Positions 7,409 through 15,912 are shown, counted from the first letter of the stretch. The stretch: DNA of 26,865 bases from JBCCYM01 sp039190005 (GCA_039190005.1 JBCCYM010000017.1:1-26865), one strand, 5' to 3'. The notes: generated by a model not told the origin, from the sequence alone. Made by a program: numbers and translations.

Positions 7409-7433
7409 CCTTTTTCGACAGGCTCAGAAACCA
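7409..7433 (-). repeat. Dispersed repeat, copy D (degenerate)
   Basis: Read on the minus strand: GGTTTCTGAGCCTGTCGAAAAA, a decayed copy of the CCTGAGCYTGTCGAAGG family. An AAGCTGAGGATCAAATTCAG stretch just to the right may be a further, more decayed half. Confidence 0.55.
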
Positions 7434-7635
7434 CCTTGTGGCAAGCTGAGGATCAAATTCAGAAGGAAAAGTCTTTATACCCGTAGTTTTAATATAAGGC
7501 GCCACCGGAATTGACTCAAAAAACGAGAAATAAACAAACAGATAGTTACAAAGCCTAAAATCAAACCAAAGCACTAGTAAATACGTCAAATTTTTATTAC
7601 TGTGATCAATTACTGACAATCAACTGGTGTGTAAT

Positions 7636-9039
7636 ATGACAAGCTATTTATTCTACGACCTGGAAACCACCGGCACCAATCCCTGTTTCGATCAAATTGT
7701 ACAATTCGCCGCCATACGAACCGATGCGCAATTTAACGAGATTGACCGCCATGAATTTTTAGTCAAACTTAATCGCGATACCATCCCCAATCCCTACGCG
7801 CAGATTACCCATCAGATTAGCATGGAACGGATGAATAACGGTATTTCTGAATTCAAGGCCATCAACAAAATCCATCGCTTGATGAATGAATTCGGCACCA
7901 TCAGCCTGGGTTATAACACGCTGGGATTTGATGACGTGTTCTTACGCTTTGCTTTTTATCGTAATCTGTTATCACCCTACACGCATCAATACAATAATCA
8001 ATGTCGACGCATGGATATTTACCCTATCACCCTGATATTTTACCTGTTTAAACGCGATATACTGAATTGGCCGGAAAAAGACGGGCGCCTGTCATTAAAA
8101 TTAGAAGCTATTAATGAATGTAACGGTTTTGTTGCCGGCCAAGCGCATGACGCGATGGTGGATGTCTCCGCCACATTAGCGTTAGCGAAAGTGTTTTTTG
8201 CCGAACAAGAAACCTGGCAGTATGTCAATGATTATTTCATTAAAGCCATTGATGAACAACGTTTGAGCAAACTGCCCAAAGCCTTCGCCAATTATGGTTA
8301 TGGTCTGATGATTAGTGGCGAGTTCGGCACCAAACAATTATATCAAGCGCCGGTATTGATACTGGGACAACATCATCACTATCGAAATCAATTCGCTTGT
8401 TTGCGTCTGGATTTAGCGCAACTTAGACAAACAACGACGGATAATCCTGACAATGCTTGGGTGATAAATAAGAAATTAGCCGAGCCAGGGTTTATCTTAC
8501 CACCAAGTAAACGTTTTTTAGCCTTACTCAACGACCAATCCTATCAGGAAATGAAAGAAAATCTTGCCTGGTTGCAAAAAAACCCATCTACCTTGAAAGC
8601 GATTCGTGATTATTATTGCAATTATACCTATCCAAACATTCCTGAAACAGACACAGACGCGGCGCTGTATCTCAATGGTTTTTGGACGACTGCTGAGCAA
8701 CAAATTTGCGCCGATTTTCACCGCGCCGGTGCCGCGGAGAAATCAGTATTGGCAGCGCGTATTCGTAATCCACGACTAAAAGAATTGGCCACCCGTGTGC
8801 TCGGTCGTCACTTCCCTCAAACGATGACAGATGATCAGCGTGAAGACTTCCATCAATATCTGCAAAAAGTATTTTCATCAGCACCACCCATCGATTATAA
8901 AGGTCAACCAAGATACAGTATCGCTAATGCTTTAACGGATATAACCGCGCTGGAAAAGCAAACTGATAGCTTAACACCAACCCAGCAAAAACAAATAACC
9001 GCGTTGAAGAATTATGTGCTGAAGTTGGAGAATTATTGA
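7636..9039 (+). CDS. sbcB: Exodeoxyribonuclease I (ExoI)
   Basis: A single-strand 3'-5' exonuclease acting in recombination and mismatch repair. From the ATG at 7636 it has 467 residues, close to E. coli ExoI (475). The DEDDh motifs are present: FYDLETTG (D8, E10), GYNTLGFDDVFLRFAFYRN, and AHDAMVDVSATLALAK. The SH3-like and helical C-terminal parts align by RMDIYPI, NWPEKDGRLSLKLEAIN and later YLNGFW. A GTG three codons upstream (7627) is possible, but the ATG is the better fit. It is transcribed away from ahpC, and alanine dehydrogenase follows after a 90-base gap. Confidence 0.95.
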   Translation: MTSYLFYDLETTGTNPCFDQIVQFAAIRTDAQFNEIDRHEFLVKLNRDTIPNPYAQITHQISMERMNNGISEFKAINKIHRLMNEFGTISLGYNTLGFDDVFLRFAFYRNLLSPYTHQYNNQCRRMDIYPITLIFYLFKRDILNWPEKDGRLSLKLEAINECNGFVAGQAHDAMVDVSATLALAKVFFAEQETWQYVNDYFIKAIDEQRLSKLPKAFANYGYGLMISGEFGTKQLYQAPVLILGQHHHYRNQFACLRLDLAQLRQTTTDNPDNAWVINKKLAEPGFILPPSKRFLALLNDQSYQEMKENLAWLQKNPSTLKAIRDYYCNYTYPNIPETDTDAALYLNGFWTTAEQQICADFHRAGAAEKSVLAARIRNPRLKELATRVLGRHFPQTMTDDQREDFHQYLQKVFSSAPPIDYKGQPRYSIANALTDITALEKQTDSLTPTQQKQITALKNYVLKLENY

Positions 9040-9128
9040 ACTTCTCTCTCTTTCTGGGCATAAGATTTTTTGATTTTTATTATTATTTACTGTACCATAA
9101 TAGAGGCTTAAAAAAGAGGAACATTAAA

Positions 9129-10241
9129 ATGATTATCGGCGTACCAAAAGAAATTAAAATTGAAGAAATGCGAGTAGGTTTAACACCTGAAAGTGTTAAA
9201 CAATTAGTGGCGCATGGTCATCAAGTATTAGTTGAAACACAGGCAGGCGCCGGCATCAGTTGTTCTGATGAAGACTATAACACCGTTGGCGCGGAAATTA
9301 TCAACACACCTGAAGAAATTTTTGCTAAAGCCGATCTCATTGTTAAAGTCAAAGAGCCACAAGCACAAGAGTGTTTACGTTTGCGACCAGAACAAACCAT
9401 TTTCACCTATTTACATTTAGCCGCGGATAAAAAGCAAACGCAATTGTTGAAACAATCAGGCTGTTTAGCCATTGCTTATGAAACAGTAACCAATAATAAA
9501 GGACGCTTACCTCTCTTAGCGCCAATGAGCGCAGTAGCAGGACGAATGGCGACACAAGTGGGCGCGCATTACTTAGAAAAGCCACAAGGTGGCAGCGGCA
9601 TTCTTATGGGCGGTATTGTTGGCGTCTCTCCAGCAAAAGTGACTATTCTCGGTTCTGGTACGGTAGGCAGAAACGCGGCAGCTGTGGCAATTGGAATGGG
9701 TGCAGAAGTGACAGTAATCGGTAGAAAGCCTGAACGGTTAAATCAACTGAAAGCACAATTTGGCGAACAAATCGACATAGCATGTGTCGAAGCATATGAT
9801 CTACCAAAACGTATCATATCCTCTGACTTCGTTGTTGGTGCCGTATTGATTCCTGGTGCAAAAGCACCACAATTGGTAAGTCGCGAGATTATTCGGCAGA
9901 TGCGACCAGGTTCGGTACTCGTCGACGTTGCGATTGACCAGGGTGGATGTTTTGAGACCAGTCATCCAACAGATCATAAATCACCTATTTATATTGAAGA
10001 AGACATCATTCACTACTGCGTGACGAATATGCCAGGCGCGGTACCACGCACATCAACCTATGCGTTGAATCAAGCCACACTGCCTTTCATATTGGCACTG
10101 GCTAATAAAGGGGTTCAAACAGCACTGTTAGAAGATACTCATTTATTGAGTGGACTAAATGTCTGTCGTTCACACATCACGCACAAAAATGTCGCGGAGG
10201 CGGTTGGACAAGCTTTTGTTGAACCTAAAAACGCGTTATAG
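9129..10241 (+). CDS. ald: Alanine dehydrogenase
   Basis: NAD-dependent interconversion of L-alanine with pyruvate and ammonium. From the ATG at 9129 it has 370 residues, the usual length. Catalytic residues sit at the standard numbers: R15 (EEMRVG), K75 (VKVKEP) and H96 (YLHLAA). The NAD-binding VTILGSGTVGRNAA motif and the DVAIDQGGCFETSHPT segment with the catalytic aspartate follow. An AAGAGGA ribosome site lies eight bases upstream. The frame stays open back to 9036, but that extension (32 odd residues, overlapping sbcB) matches nothing in the family. Confidence 0.96.
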   Translation: MIIGVPKEIKIEEMRVGLTPESVKQLVAHGHQVLVETQAGAGISCSDEDYNTVGAEIINTPEEIFAKADLIVKVKEPQAQECLRLRPEQTIFTYLHLAADKKQTQLLKQSGCLAIAYETVTNNKGRLPLLAPMSAVAGRMATQVGAHYLEKPQGGSGILMGGIVGVSPAKVTILGSGTVGRNAAAVAIGMGAEVTVIGRKPERLNQLKAQFGEQIDIACVEAYDLPKRIISSDFVVGAVLIPGAKAPQLVSREIIRQMRPGSVLVDVAIDQGGCFETSHPTDHKSPIYIEEDIIHYCVTNMPGAVPRTSTYALNQATLPFILALANKGVQTALLEDTHLLSGLNVCRSHITHKNVAEAVGQAFVEPKNAL

Positions 10242-10396
10242 TGCTTTTCGCCACTCAATAATTACCGCAAACATCATTGCCGCAATATTGGGTCGTAGTA
10301 ATTTTTAGCTAGTGCCGCGGCATGACGATACATATTTCACCAGCCTAAATGGGATGGATTGTGACATTTTGACTGCTTTACGTAAATTTTAATCAG

Positions 10397-10425
10397 TTTA
10401 AATGCAATCAATACCAGTCTATGCT
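10397..10425 (+). promoter_or_regulatory. Possible sigma-70 promoter of the MFS transporter
   Basis: TTTAAA (10397-10402), 17 bases and TATGCT (10420-10425), 45 bases before the start codon. Agreement with consensus is modest, and the region is AT-rich. Confidence 0.3.
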
Positions 10426-10469
10426 ACTATCGGTATTTTCTAATACGATCCATACCATCAGGATAACTC

Positions 10470-11681
10470 ATGAAAGAAAAGCACAGTTTACTGGCATGGT
10501 TAATGTGGCTTATTGCCGCCACGTTTTATGCGCTTGACTATTTTCAACATACGGCTCCCAGTGTTTTAATCGAACCAATTGCTAATAGTTTGAATATTAG
10601 TCTTGTTACTGTTGGTAATATTATGAGTATTTATTTTCCCATCTATGCCATTGCTCAACTTCCAGCAGGTTATCTGCTCGATAAATTTGGCATTAAATAC
10701 CCACTCGCTATTGCCTGCTTAGTTGTCAGTTTGGGACTTTATATGATGATTATGCCCAGTCAACATATGTTGATTATTGGTCGAATATTAATCGCCGTTG
10801 GTTCCTCCTTTGCCTTTATTGGCGCGTTAAAAACCGCGTCACTATGGTTACCCCAATCGATCTTCCCAATTGCTGTTGGCATGATCAATACCATTGGTGT
10901 CATTGGCGGCATGTTAGGACAAGCATTGTTAAACTATATGATTATTGACTATGATTGGAAACGCGCGACGATTTATATCAGTATTTTTGGCATTATTATT
11001 GCCGCGCTGATACTCATTTTTCTTCGTTCACCAAATACATGTCAAAAACAATTCGCTGTCAAGTTTAACAAGCTCACCATCTTAAAAGATAAAAACATTT
11101 GGCTATTAGCCATCTACGCCGGCATCATGGTTGGCACCGTGGTTAACGCGTTTTCTGAATTATATGATGTCATTTTTCTGGAAAACAGCTTTCATATTAG
11201 CTCAGAGAAAGCGGCTATTATTAGTAGCATGATATTTTGCGGTATCGCGGTGGGTGGTCCGCTACATGGCATTATCGCGAATTACTTTAAACAAAAAAGA
11301 ACCTGGATGTTAACTGGCTGCGCCATGACCATTATTTTATTCGCCATGATTGTATTCTCAGCCAAAATAGATTTTCATGTCAGTCTCATGTTCATATTAT
11401 ATTTCTTGACTGGTTTTTTTGTGTCGAGCATGTTGCTGAGTTTTTCCATCGCGAGATGCTGCTACTCTAAACAAGTGCATGCCACTATTTTCGCGCTAAT
11501 CAATACGGTCATTGGCTTATGTGGTTTTATTTTCCAATTTCTCCTCGGTGAAAGTATTGAATTTATCAGCAAACACTCTGACCATCACTATGATCAGCAT
11601 GTTTTCTTTATGAGCTTCTGGATCTTATTAATCCCATTATTATTTAGCTTATTCATGTGTTACAAAACCCGGAGAATATAA
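10470..11681 (+). CDS. Major facilitator superfamily transporter
   Basis: A 403-residue inner-membrane carrier with about twelve hydrophobic helices. The loop between helices 2 and 3 has the MFS signature variant GYLLDKFGIKYPL; GRILIAVGSSFAFIGALKTASLWLP covers helices 4-5. A hydrophilic loop near residues 190-208 (SPNTCQKQFAVKFNKL) divides the two six-helix halves. The style recalls the many MFS carriers of Legionella/Coxiella-type bacteria (amino-acid or organic-anion uptake), but no substrate can be given. AGGATAAC before the ATG serves as the ribosome site. It is probably monocistronic, with repeat copy E 12 bases after the stop. Confidence 0.9.
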   Translation: MKEKHSLLAWLMWLIAATFYALDYFQHTAPSVLIEPIANSLNISLVTVGNIMSIYFPIYAIAQLPAGYLLDKFGIKYPLAIACLVVSLGLYMMIMPSQHMLIIGRILIAVGSSFAFIGALKTASLWLPQSIFPIAVGMINTIGVIGGMLGQALLNYMIIDYDWKRATIYISIFGIIIAALILIFLRSPNTCQKQFAVKFNKLTILKDKNIWLLAIYAGIMVGTVVNAFSELYDVIFLENSFHISSEKAAIISSMIFCGIAVGGPLHGIIANYFKQKRTWMLTGCAMTIILFAMIVFSAKIDFHVSLMFILYFLTGFFVSSMLLSFSIARCCYSKQVHATIFALINTVIGLCGFIFQFLLGESIEFISKHSDHHYDQHVFFMSFWILLIPLLFSLFMCYKTRRI

Positions 11682-11692
11682 GTAAACCACGC

Positions 11693-11722
11693 GGTCCCTG
11701 AGCTTGCCGAAGGGGCGAAGGG
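11693..11722 (+). repeat. Dispersed repeat, copy E
   Basis: GGTCCCTGAGCTTGCCGAAGG followed by an extra GGCGAAGGG unit, 12 bases behind the MFS gene. No outer inverted repeat was found around this copy. Confidence 0.75.
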
Positions 11723-11844
11723 CTGATCAATAAGCAATAGCGCGCTTTCATCCGCCTACGGCTTGTGTTAATATGTTACGATAGCGTCACTTAGCGCATA
11801 AGAGCTAAGTGTATGTGTGTACAATTGATGATTTAGGTGAAATA

Positions 11845-12312
11845 ATGCCAGTAGCGTTTATCTTTTTAGTCTTGGAAATCCTCGCGTTTGCCTTGGTTGC
11901 CTCGGTCATCGGCTGGGGATGGGCATTGCTGTTGATTATAGCTGGTTCTATGGCCGGCTTAATGCTACTCCGTGTGAGCAATCTGCAAATGGCGGAGAAG
12001 CTAAGACAAAAAATGGCGACCGGCAAGCCTGTTGATGATGAAATGCGAGAGTTCCCCTTTCGCATGATTGCTGGTTTTCTCTTATTTATGCCGGGATTTA
12101 TTACCGACGCCATCGCCATGATATGTCTGATCCCTGAGGTACGACGCGCTGTTTTAAGGCACATACTGCGTTCTCGCCATTTCTCTCAGCATATGCATCG
12201 GCATTATCCGGGCGCCAATACCCCAAATCAACAAAAACCTAAAGCCACGCGCAATGATTCCCGCACGATTGAAGGGGAATATTGGAAAGACGACGATAAA
12301 AAATCAAAATAA
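11845..12312 (+). CDS. fxsA: FxsA family membrane protein
   Basis: FxsA is an inner-membrane protein whose overproduction relieves phage T7 exclusion by the F plasmid; its normal job is unknown. From the ATG at 11845 it has 155 residues. Family features: an N-terminal hydrophobic hairpin (IFLVLEILAFALVASVIGWG and the next helix), GKPVDDEMREFPFRMIAGFLLFMPGFITDAI, and a polar C-terminal tail (about 110-155) rich in His, Arg and Lys. AGGTG five bases before this ATG fixes the start; an upstream ATG (11809) adds twelve unrelated residues. fxsA lying just before groES is the E. coli arrangement. Confidence 0.92.
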   Translation: MPVAFIFLVLEILAFALVASVIGWGWALLLIIAGSMAGLMLLRVSNLQMAEKLRQKMATGKPVDDEMREFPFRMIAGFLLFMPGFITDAIAMICLIPEVRRAVLRHILRSRHFSQHMHRHYPGANTPNQQKPKATRNDSRTIEGEYWKDDDKKSK

Positions 12313-12334
12313 TCAGCCAAATTTCATCCGCCTA

Positions 12335-12363
12335 CTTGAAATCTTTATCGTCATCCCCAATTA
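12335..12363 (+). promoter_or_regulatory. Sigma-32 heat-shock promoter of groES-groEL
   Basis: CTTGAAA (12335-12341), a 13-base spacer and CCCCAATTA (12355-12363) match the E. coli RpoH consensus (CTTGAAA, 11-16 bases, CCCCATNT) at nearly every position. Transcription should begin near 12370, leaving a leader of about 45 bases. No CIRCE inverted repeat is present, so control by RpoH rather than HrcA is inferred. Confidence 0.85.
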
Positions 12364-12414
12364 GAGTATACAATCATTAATTTATGTTTAACTTAACCAA
12401 TTAGGAGAGGAAAA

Positions 12415-12696
12415 ATGAAATTTCGTCCACTTCATGATCGTGTTCTTGTCGAACGCATTGAAGAAGAATTAAGTGCAGGCGGTATTGTTATCCCTGATCA
12501 AGCAAAAGAAAAGCCTTGTCGCGGCAAAGTTGTCGCGGTTGGACCAGGTAAATTTGAAGATGGCAAGCACCATGACCCCTGTGTCAAAGTTGGTGATGTG
12601 GTAATCTTTACCAAATATGGCGGTACAGAAGTCAAAATCGATGGTAAAGAACATACCGTATTGAATGAAAGCGATATCTTAGGCGTTTACGAATAA
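12415..12696 (+). CDS. groES: Co-chaperonin GroES
   Basis: The heptameric lid of the GroEL chamber. The 93 residues begin MKFRPLHDRVLVERIEEE and contain the mobile loop (SAGGIVIPDQAKEKPCRG), the VVAVGPGK turn and the C-terminal GKEHTVLNESDILGVYE. It has a strong ribosome site, TTAGGAGAGG. groEL begins 21 bases after its stop, on the same heat-shock transcript. Confidence 0.98.
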   Translation: MKFRPLHDRVLVERIEEELSAGGIVIPDQAKEKPCRGKVVAVGPGKFEDGKHHDPCVKVGDVVIFTKYGGTEVKIDGKEHTVLNESDILGVYE

Positions 12697-12717
12697 TATT
12701 AGTTTGAGGAGAAAAAT

Positions 12718-14373
12718 ATGTCTGCAAAAGAGATTATTTATGGTGATAAAGCACGCGAACACATCCTGCGCGGTGTCAACACGCTTGCTGACGCGGTTGG
12801 TGTCACAATGGGTCCTAAAGGACGTAATGTGGTAATTGATAAATCATTTGGCGCGCCAACAATTACCAAAGATGGTGTCACCGTGGCTAAAGAAGTTGAA
12901 CTTGAAGGCAACTTTGAAAACATGGGCGCACAAATGGTGAAAGAAGTGGCTTCTAAAACCTCTGATGACGCCGGTGACGGCACCACAACAGCAACCGTGT
13001 TAGCTCGCGCCGTGTTAACGGAAGGTGTGAAACACGTTACCGCCGGTATGAATCCGATGGATTTGAAACGTGGTATTGATAAAGCCGTGCAAGAAATCAT
13101 TAAAGAGCTCAAAAATCACGCGAAACCATGCGCGGATTCTAAAGAAATCGCTCAAGTTGGCACCATTTCAGCTAATTCCGATGAAGCTGTTGGCAGCATT
13201 ATTGCCGAAGCAATGGAAAAAGTTGGTAAAGAAGGTGTGATTACCGTTGAAGAAGGTTCAGGTCTTGAAAACGAACTGAGTGTTGTTGAAGGCATGCAGT
13301 TTGACCGTGGTTATCTGTCACCTTACTTCATCAACAACCAAGACAGCATGTCGGTTGATTTTGAAAATCCTTATATTCTTCTGGTCAACAAGAAAATATC
13401 CAATATTCGCGAACTATTGCCAACACTGGAAAATGTGGCTAAATCGAGCAAACCGTTGTTGATTATCGCTGAAGACGCGGAAGGCGAAGCCTTGGCAACC
13501 TTAGTTGTTAACTGTATGCGCGGTATTGTCAAAGTTTGCGCGGTAAAAGCGCCAGGTTTTGGCGATCGCCGTAAAGCGATGCTGCAAGATATCGCGGTAT
13601 TGACTGGTGGTAAAGTCATCGATGAAGAAATCGGTTTGAGCTTGGAAAAAGTTCAACTGGAAGATTTAGGTCAAGCGAAACGCATTACTGTGAATAAAGA
13701 TGAAACTACAATTGTTGGCGGTGCCGGCGCCGAAGCTGACATTGTTGGACGCATCAATCAAATCCGCAGTGAAATCGAACAATCCAGCAGTGATTATGAC
13801 CGTGAAAAACTGCAAGAACGTTTGGCTAAATTAGCCGGCGGTGTTGCGGTAATTAAAGTTGGCGCGGCGACTGAAGTCGAGATGAAAGAAAAGAAAGCGC
13901 GTGTTGAAGACGCGTTACACGCGACCCGTGCCGCGGTTGAAGAAGGCATCGTCCCAGGTGGTGGTGTCGCGCTGATTCGTGCGAGTAGCGCGCTTGATAA
14001 TGTTGCAACAGTAAATCATGATCAAGAAGCCGGTGTGGCCATTGTGCGTCGCGCTTTAGAAGCACCCTTGCGTCAAATCGCTCAAAACAGCGGTGATGAA
14101 GCAGCGGTTGTCATCAATAAAGTTGCTGAAAGCAAAGGCAATGAAGGCTATAACGCCGCCACAGGTGACTATTGTGATCTGATGAAAGCTGGTATTATTG
14201 ATCCTGCTAAAGTCACTCGCAGTGCCTTACAAAATGCCGCTTCTATTGCCGGTCTTGTGCTCACCACAGACTGCATGATTACCGACGCGCCTAAGAAAGA
14301 CGAAGCGCCAATGCCCGCGCCTGGCGGCATGGGTGGTATGGGCGGTATGGGTGGCATGGGCGGTATGATGTAA
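12718..14373 (+). CDS. groEL: Chaperonin GroEL
   Basis: An ATP-driven 60-kDa chaperonin of the cytoplasm, 551 residues, full length. Visible motifs: TMGPKGRNVVIDKSFGAP near the N-terminus, the ATPase loop DDAGDGTTTATVLA, the apical segment KAPGFGDRRKAMLQDIA, VKVGAATEVEMKEKK, the hinge EEGIVPGGGVALI, and a C-terminal GGM repeat tail ending in MM. The ribosome site is TGAGGAG. A textbook terminator follows 21 bases after the stop. It has the usual single-copy proteobacterial appearance. Confidence 0.99.
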   Translation: MSAKEIIYGDKAREHILRGVNTLADAVGVTMGPKGRNVVIDKSFGAPTITKDGVTVAKEVELEGNFENMGAQMVKEVASKTSDDAGDGTTTATVLARAVLTEGVKHVTAGMNPMDLKRGIDKAVQEIIKELKNHAKPCADSKEIAQVGTISANSDEAVGSIIAEAMEKVGKEGVITVEEGSGLENELSVVEGMQFDRGYLSPYFINNQDSMSVDFENPYILLVNKKISNIRELLPTLENVAKSSKPLLIIAEDAEGEALATLVVNCMRGIVKVCAVKAPGFGDRRKAMLQDIAVLTGGKVIDEEIGLSLEKVQLEDLGQAKRITVNKDETTIVGGAGAEADIVGRINQIRSEIEQSSSDYDREKLQERLAKLAGGVAVIKVGAATEVEMKEKKARVEDALHATRAAVEEGIVPGGGVALIRASSALDNVATVNHDQEAGVAIVRRALEAPLRQIAQNSGDEAAVVINKVAESKGNEGYNAATGDYCDLMKAGIIDPAKVTRSALQNAASIAGLVLTTDCMITDAPKKDEAPMPAPGGMGGMGGMGGMGGMM

Positions 14374-14394
14374 ACTTATCCATTCACTATACCC

Positions 14395-14425
14395 AAAAAG
14401 CCCGACATCTGTCGGGCTTTTTTTT
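14395..14425 (+). terminator. Rho-independent terminator of groES-groEL
   Basis: GCCCGAC and GTCGGGC form a 7-bp GC-rich stem with an ATCT loop, preceded by five A and followed by eight T (14418-14425). Confidence 0.95.
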
Positions 14426-14433
14426 GCAATCTA

Positions 14434-14514
14434 AAAACCGCATGTGGTCGCCCTTCGGCCCTTCGACCCTTCGACAAGCTCAGGGCAAGCAGGCTCAGGG
14501 ACGATTGCGGTTTT
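14434..14514. repeat. Composite dispersed repeat, copy F, within an outer inverted repeat
   Basis: AAAACCGCA (14434-14442) and TGCGGTTTT (14506-14514) are perfect complements that enclose a compound repeat (14448-14504). Read on the minus strand it holds CCCTGAGCCTGCTTG, then CCCTGAGCTTGTCGAAGGG, then two further CGAAGGG-type units. It shares the CCTGAGCCTGCTTGCCC block with copy B. Confidence 0.8.
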
Positions 14515-14595
14515 AAGGTTAAATGATTTCCTTCGCATCCTTACCGATAAAATGTTATGATTAGCCTACTAAAAAGATAAATAATAGGAAATAAT

Positions 14596-15912
14596 TTGGT
14601 ACAGCACAAAAAAGTTTTAGGCGTCTGGCGACTTACCGCCTTAGTGATCGGCAATATGGTAGGCTCCGGTTTGTTTTTGTTGCCGGCTTCGCTGGCAGGT
14701 GTTGGTTCAATCAGCTTATTAGCATGGATAGTCACCGGTATCGGCGCTATTTGCATTGCCTTAGTCTTCGCCCGTCTAGCTTCTATTATGCCTAAAGTGG
14801 GTGGTCCGTATGCCTATTGCCACGATAGTTTAGGTAATTTTATGGGATTCCAAACGGCTTATAACTATTGGATTTATATCTGGGTAGGTAATACAGCAAT
14901 TGTGATTACATTTGTCGGTTATCTGGGCTATTTTTTTCCTGCATTGGCGCATAATCATCGGCTTTGGTTTATTGTTGCCGCCACCACAGTGTGGCTGATT
15001 ACCTTGATTAATATCAAAGGCGTACGCGAAGCGAGTATTTTTCAACTCGTGACGGTGATTTTAAAAATTACACCAATATTACTTGTCGCTATTATTGGTC
15101 TTTCCTATATCAATGTGAATAATTTCCACGCGTTTAACATCAGCGGTCATTCAACATTTGGCGCCTTGAATACAGCCGCGACCTTAACCTTATGGGCGTT
15201 CACCGGTGTAGAATCCGCCACGGTACCCGCCGCGGATGTTAAAAATCCTCAGCGCGCGATTGCCGTGGCAACAATTTTAGGGACATTAATTTCAGCGACA
15301 CTCTATATTTTGTCAACAATCGTACTGATGGGTATTATACCAATGCGACAATTAGCGCAATCTTCAGCGCCTTTTTCTGACGCGGCAAAAATAATTTTTG
15401 GCGAGAAAGCCGCGGTGGTAATTACCATTGCCGCGCTCATTTCGACCTTAGGCGCCTTGAATGGTTGGACCTTACTACAAGGACAAGTTCCTTTTGCCGC
15501 CGCGAAAGATAAACTTTTCCATCACGCGTTCACCAAAGAAACTAAAAATGGCTCACCATATGTCGCGCTGATTATCTCCGCGATTTTAATTACGCTTTTA
15601 TTACTGCTCAATAGCGGTAGTTTAGTAACAGTCTTTGATTTTATGATCTCGCTGGCCATTATCGCGACACTATTTGTCTATTTTTTCTCCTGCGTGGCGC
15701 AGATCAAATTGATGGTAACAAACTCAGCCTGTTTTTCTAAGAAACATATTAGCCGTGATGTGATCATCTGTTTGCTGGCAATGAGTTACATTATTTGGGC
15801 TATTATCGGTAGCGGTTGGAAAATTATAGCTGATGGCGTTCTGTTGTTCTTAACCGGCATTCCGATCTATATTTGGATTTATCTCAGTCATAAAAAAAGA
15901 TTTCAATCATGA
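14596..15912 (+). CDS. APC-family amino-acid antiporter, AdiC-like
   Basis: A 438-residue, twelve-helix inner-membrane transporter. It resembles E. coli AdiC (arginine/agmatine exchanger) along its length: GNMVGSGLFLLPASLA in helix 1, GGPYAYCHDSLGNFMGFQT, NYWIYIWVGN, LWAFTGVESATVPAADVKNP and LNGWTLLQGQVPFAAAKD. The residues equivalent to AdiC W202, E208 and W293 are present (TLWAFTGVES; NGWTLL), so a basic amino acid or its amine is a plausible substrate, but PotE/CadB-like or other specificities are possible. The start is TTG with AGGAA five bases upstream. No decarboxylase gene is adjacent, so an acid-resistance role is not shown. Confidence 0.88.
   Translation: MVQHKKVLGVWRLTALVIGNMVGSGLFLLPASLAGVGSISLLAWIVTGIGAICIALVFARLASIMPKVGGPYAYCHDSLGNFMGFQTAYNYWIYIWVGNTAIVITFVGYLGYFFPALAHNHRLWFIVAATTVWLITLINIKGVREASIFQLVTVILKITPILLVAIIGLSYINVNNFHAFNISGHSTFGALNTAATLTLWAFTGVESATVPAADVKNPQRAIAVATILGTLISATLYILSTIVLMGIIPMRQLAQSSAPFSDAAKIIFGEKAAVVITIAALISTLGALNGWTLLQGQVPFAAAKDKLFHHAFTKETKNGSPYVALIISAILITLLLLLNSGSLVTVFDFMISLAIIATLFVYFFSCVAQIKLMVTNSACFSKKHISRDVIICLLAMSYIIWAIIGSGWKIIADGVLLFLTGIPIYIWIYLSHKKRFQS

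Larger units (their letters stand above)
7272..7635. other. Divergent intergenic region between ahpC and sbcB
   Basis: These 364 bases contain the ahpC promoter (7316-7344) and a degenerate dispersed repeat (about 7409-7433). A minus-strand frame of 83 codons here runs through the repeat, lacks a ribosome site and is not counted as a gene. Confidence 0.65.

Noticed and set aside
7368..7619. Minus-strand 83-codon frame between ahpC and sbcB
   Set aside because: It runs through repeat copy D, has no ribosome site, and its protein shows no domain; better explained as intergenic sequence.
9036..9128. N-terminal extension of alanine dehydrogenase from an ATG at 9036
   Set aside because: It overlaps sbcB, adds residues unlike the family, and the ATG at 9129 has a good ribosome site.
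11809..11844. Upstream ATG for fxsA
   Set aside because: Twelve extra residues without family match; AGGTG supports the ATG at 11845.
12738..14357. Several long minus-strand and alternate frames over groEL
   Set aside because: They are antisense shadows of a highly conserved coding gene with strong codon bias.
14440..14514. CRISPR-like array from CCCTTCG units
   Set aside because: Units are 7-8 bases with no spacers and no cas genes; it is a compound dispersed repeat.
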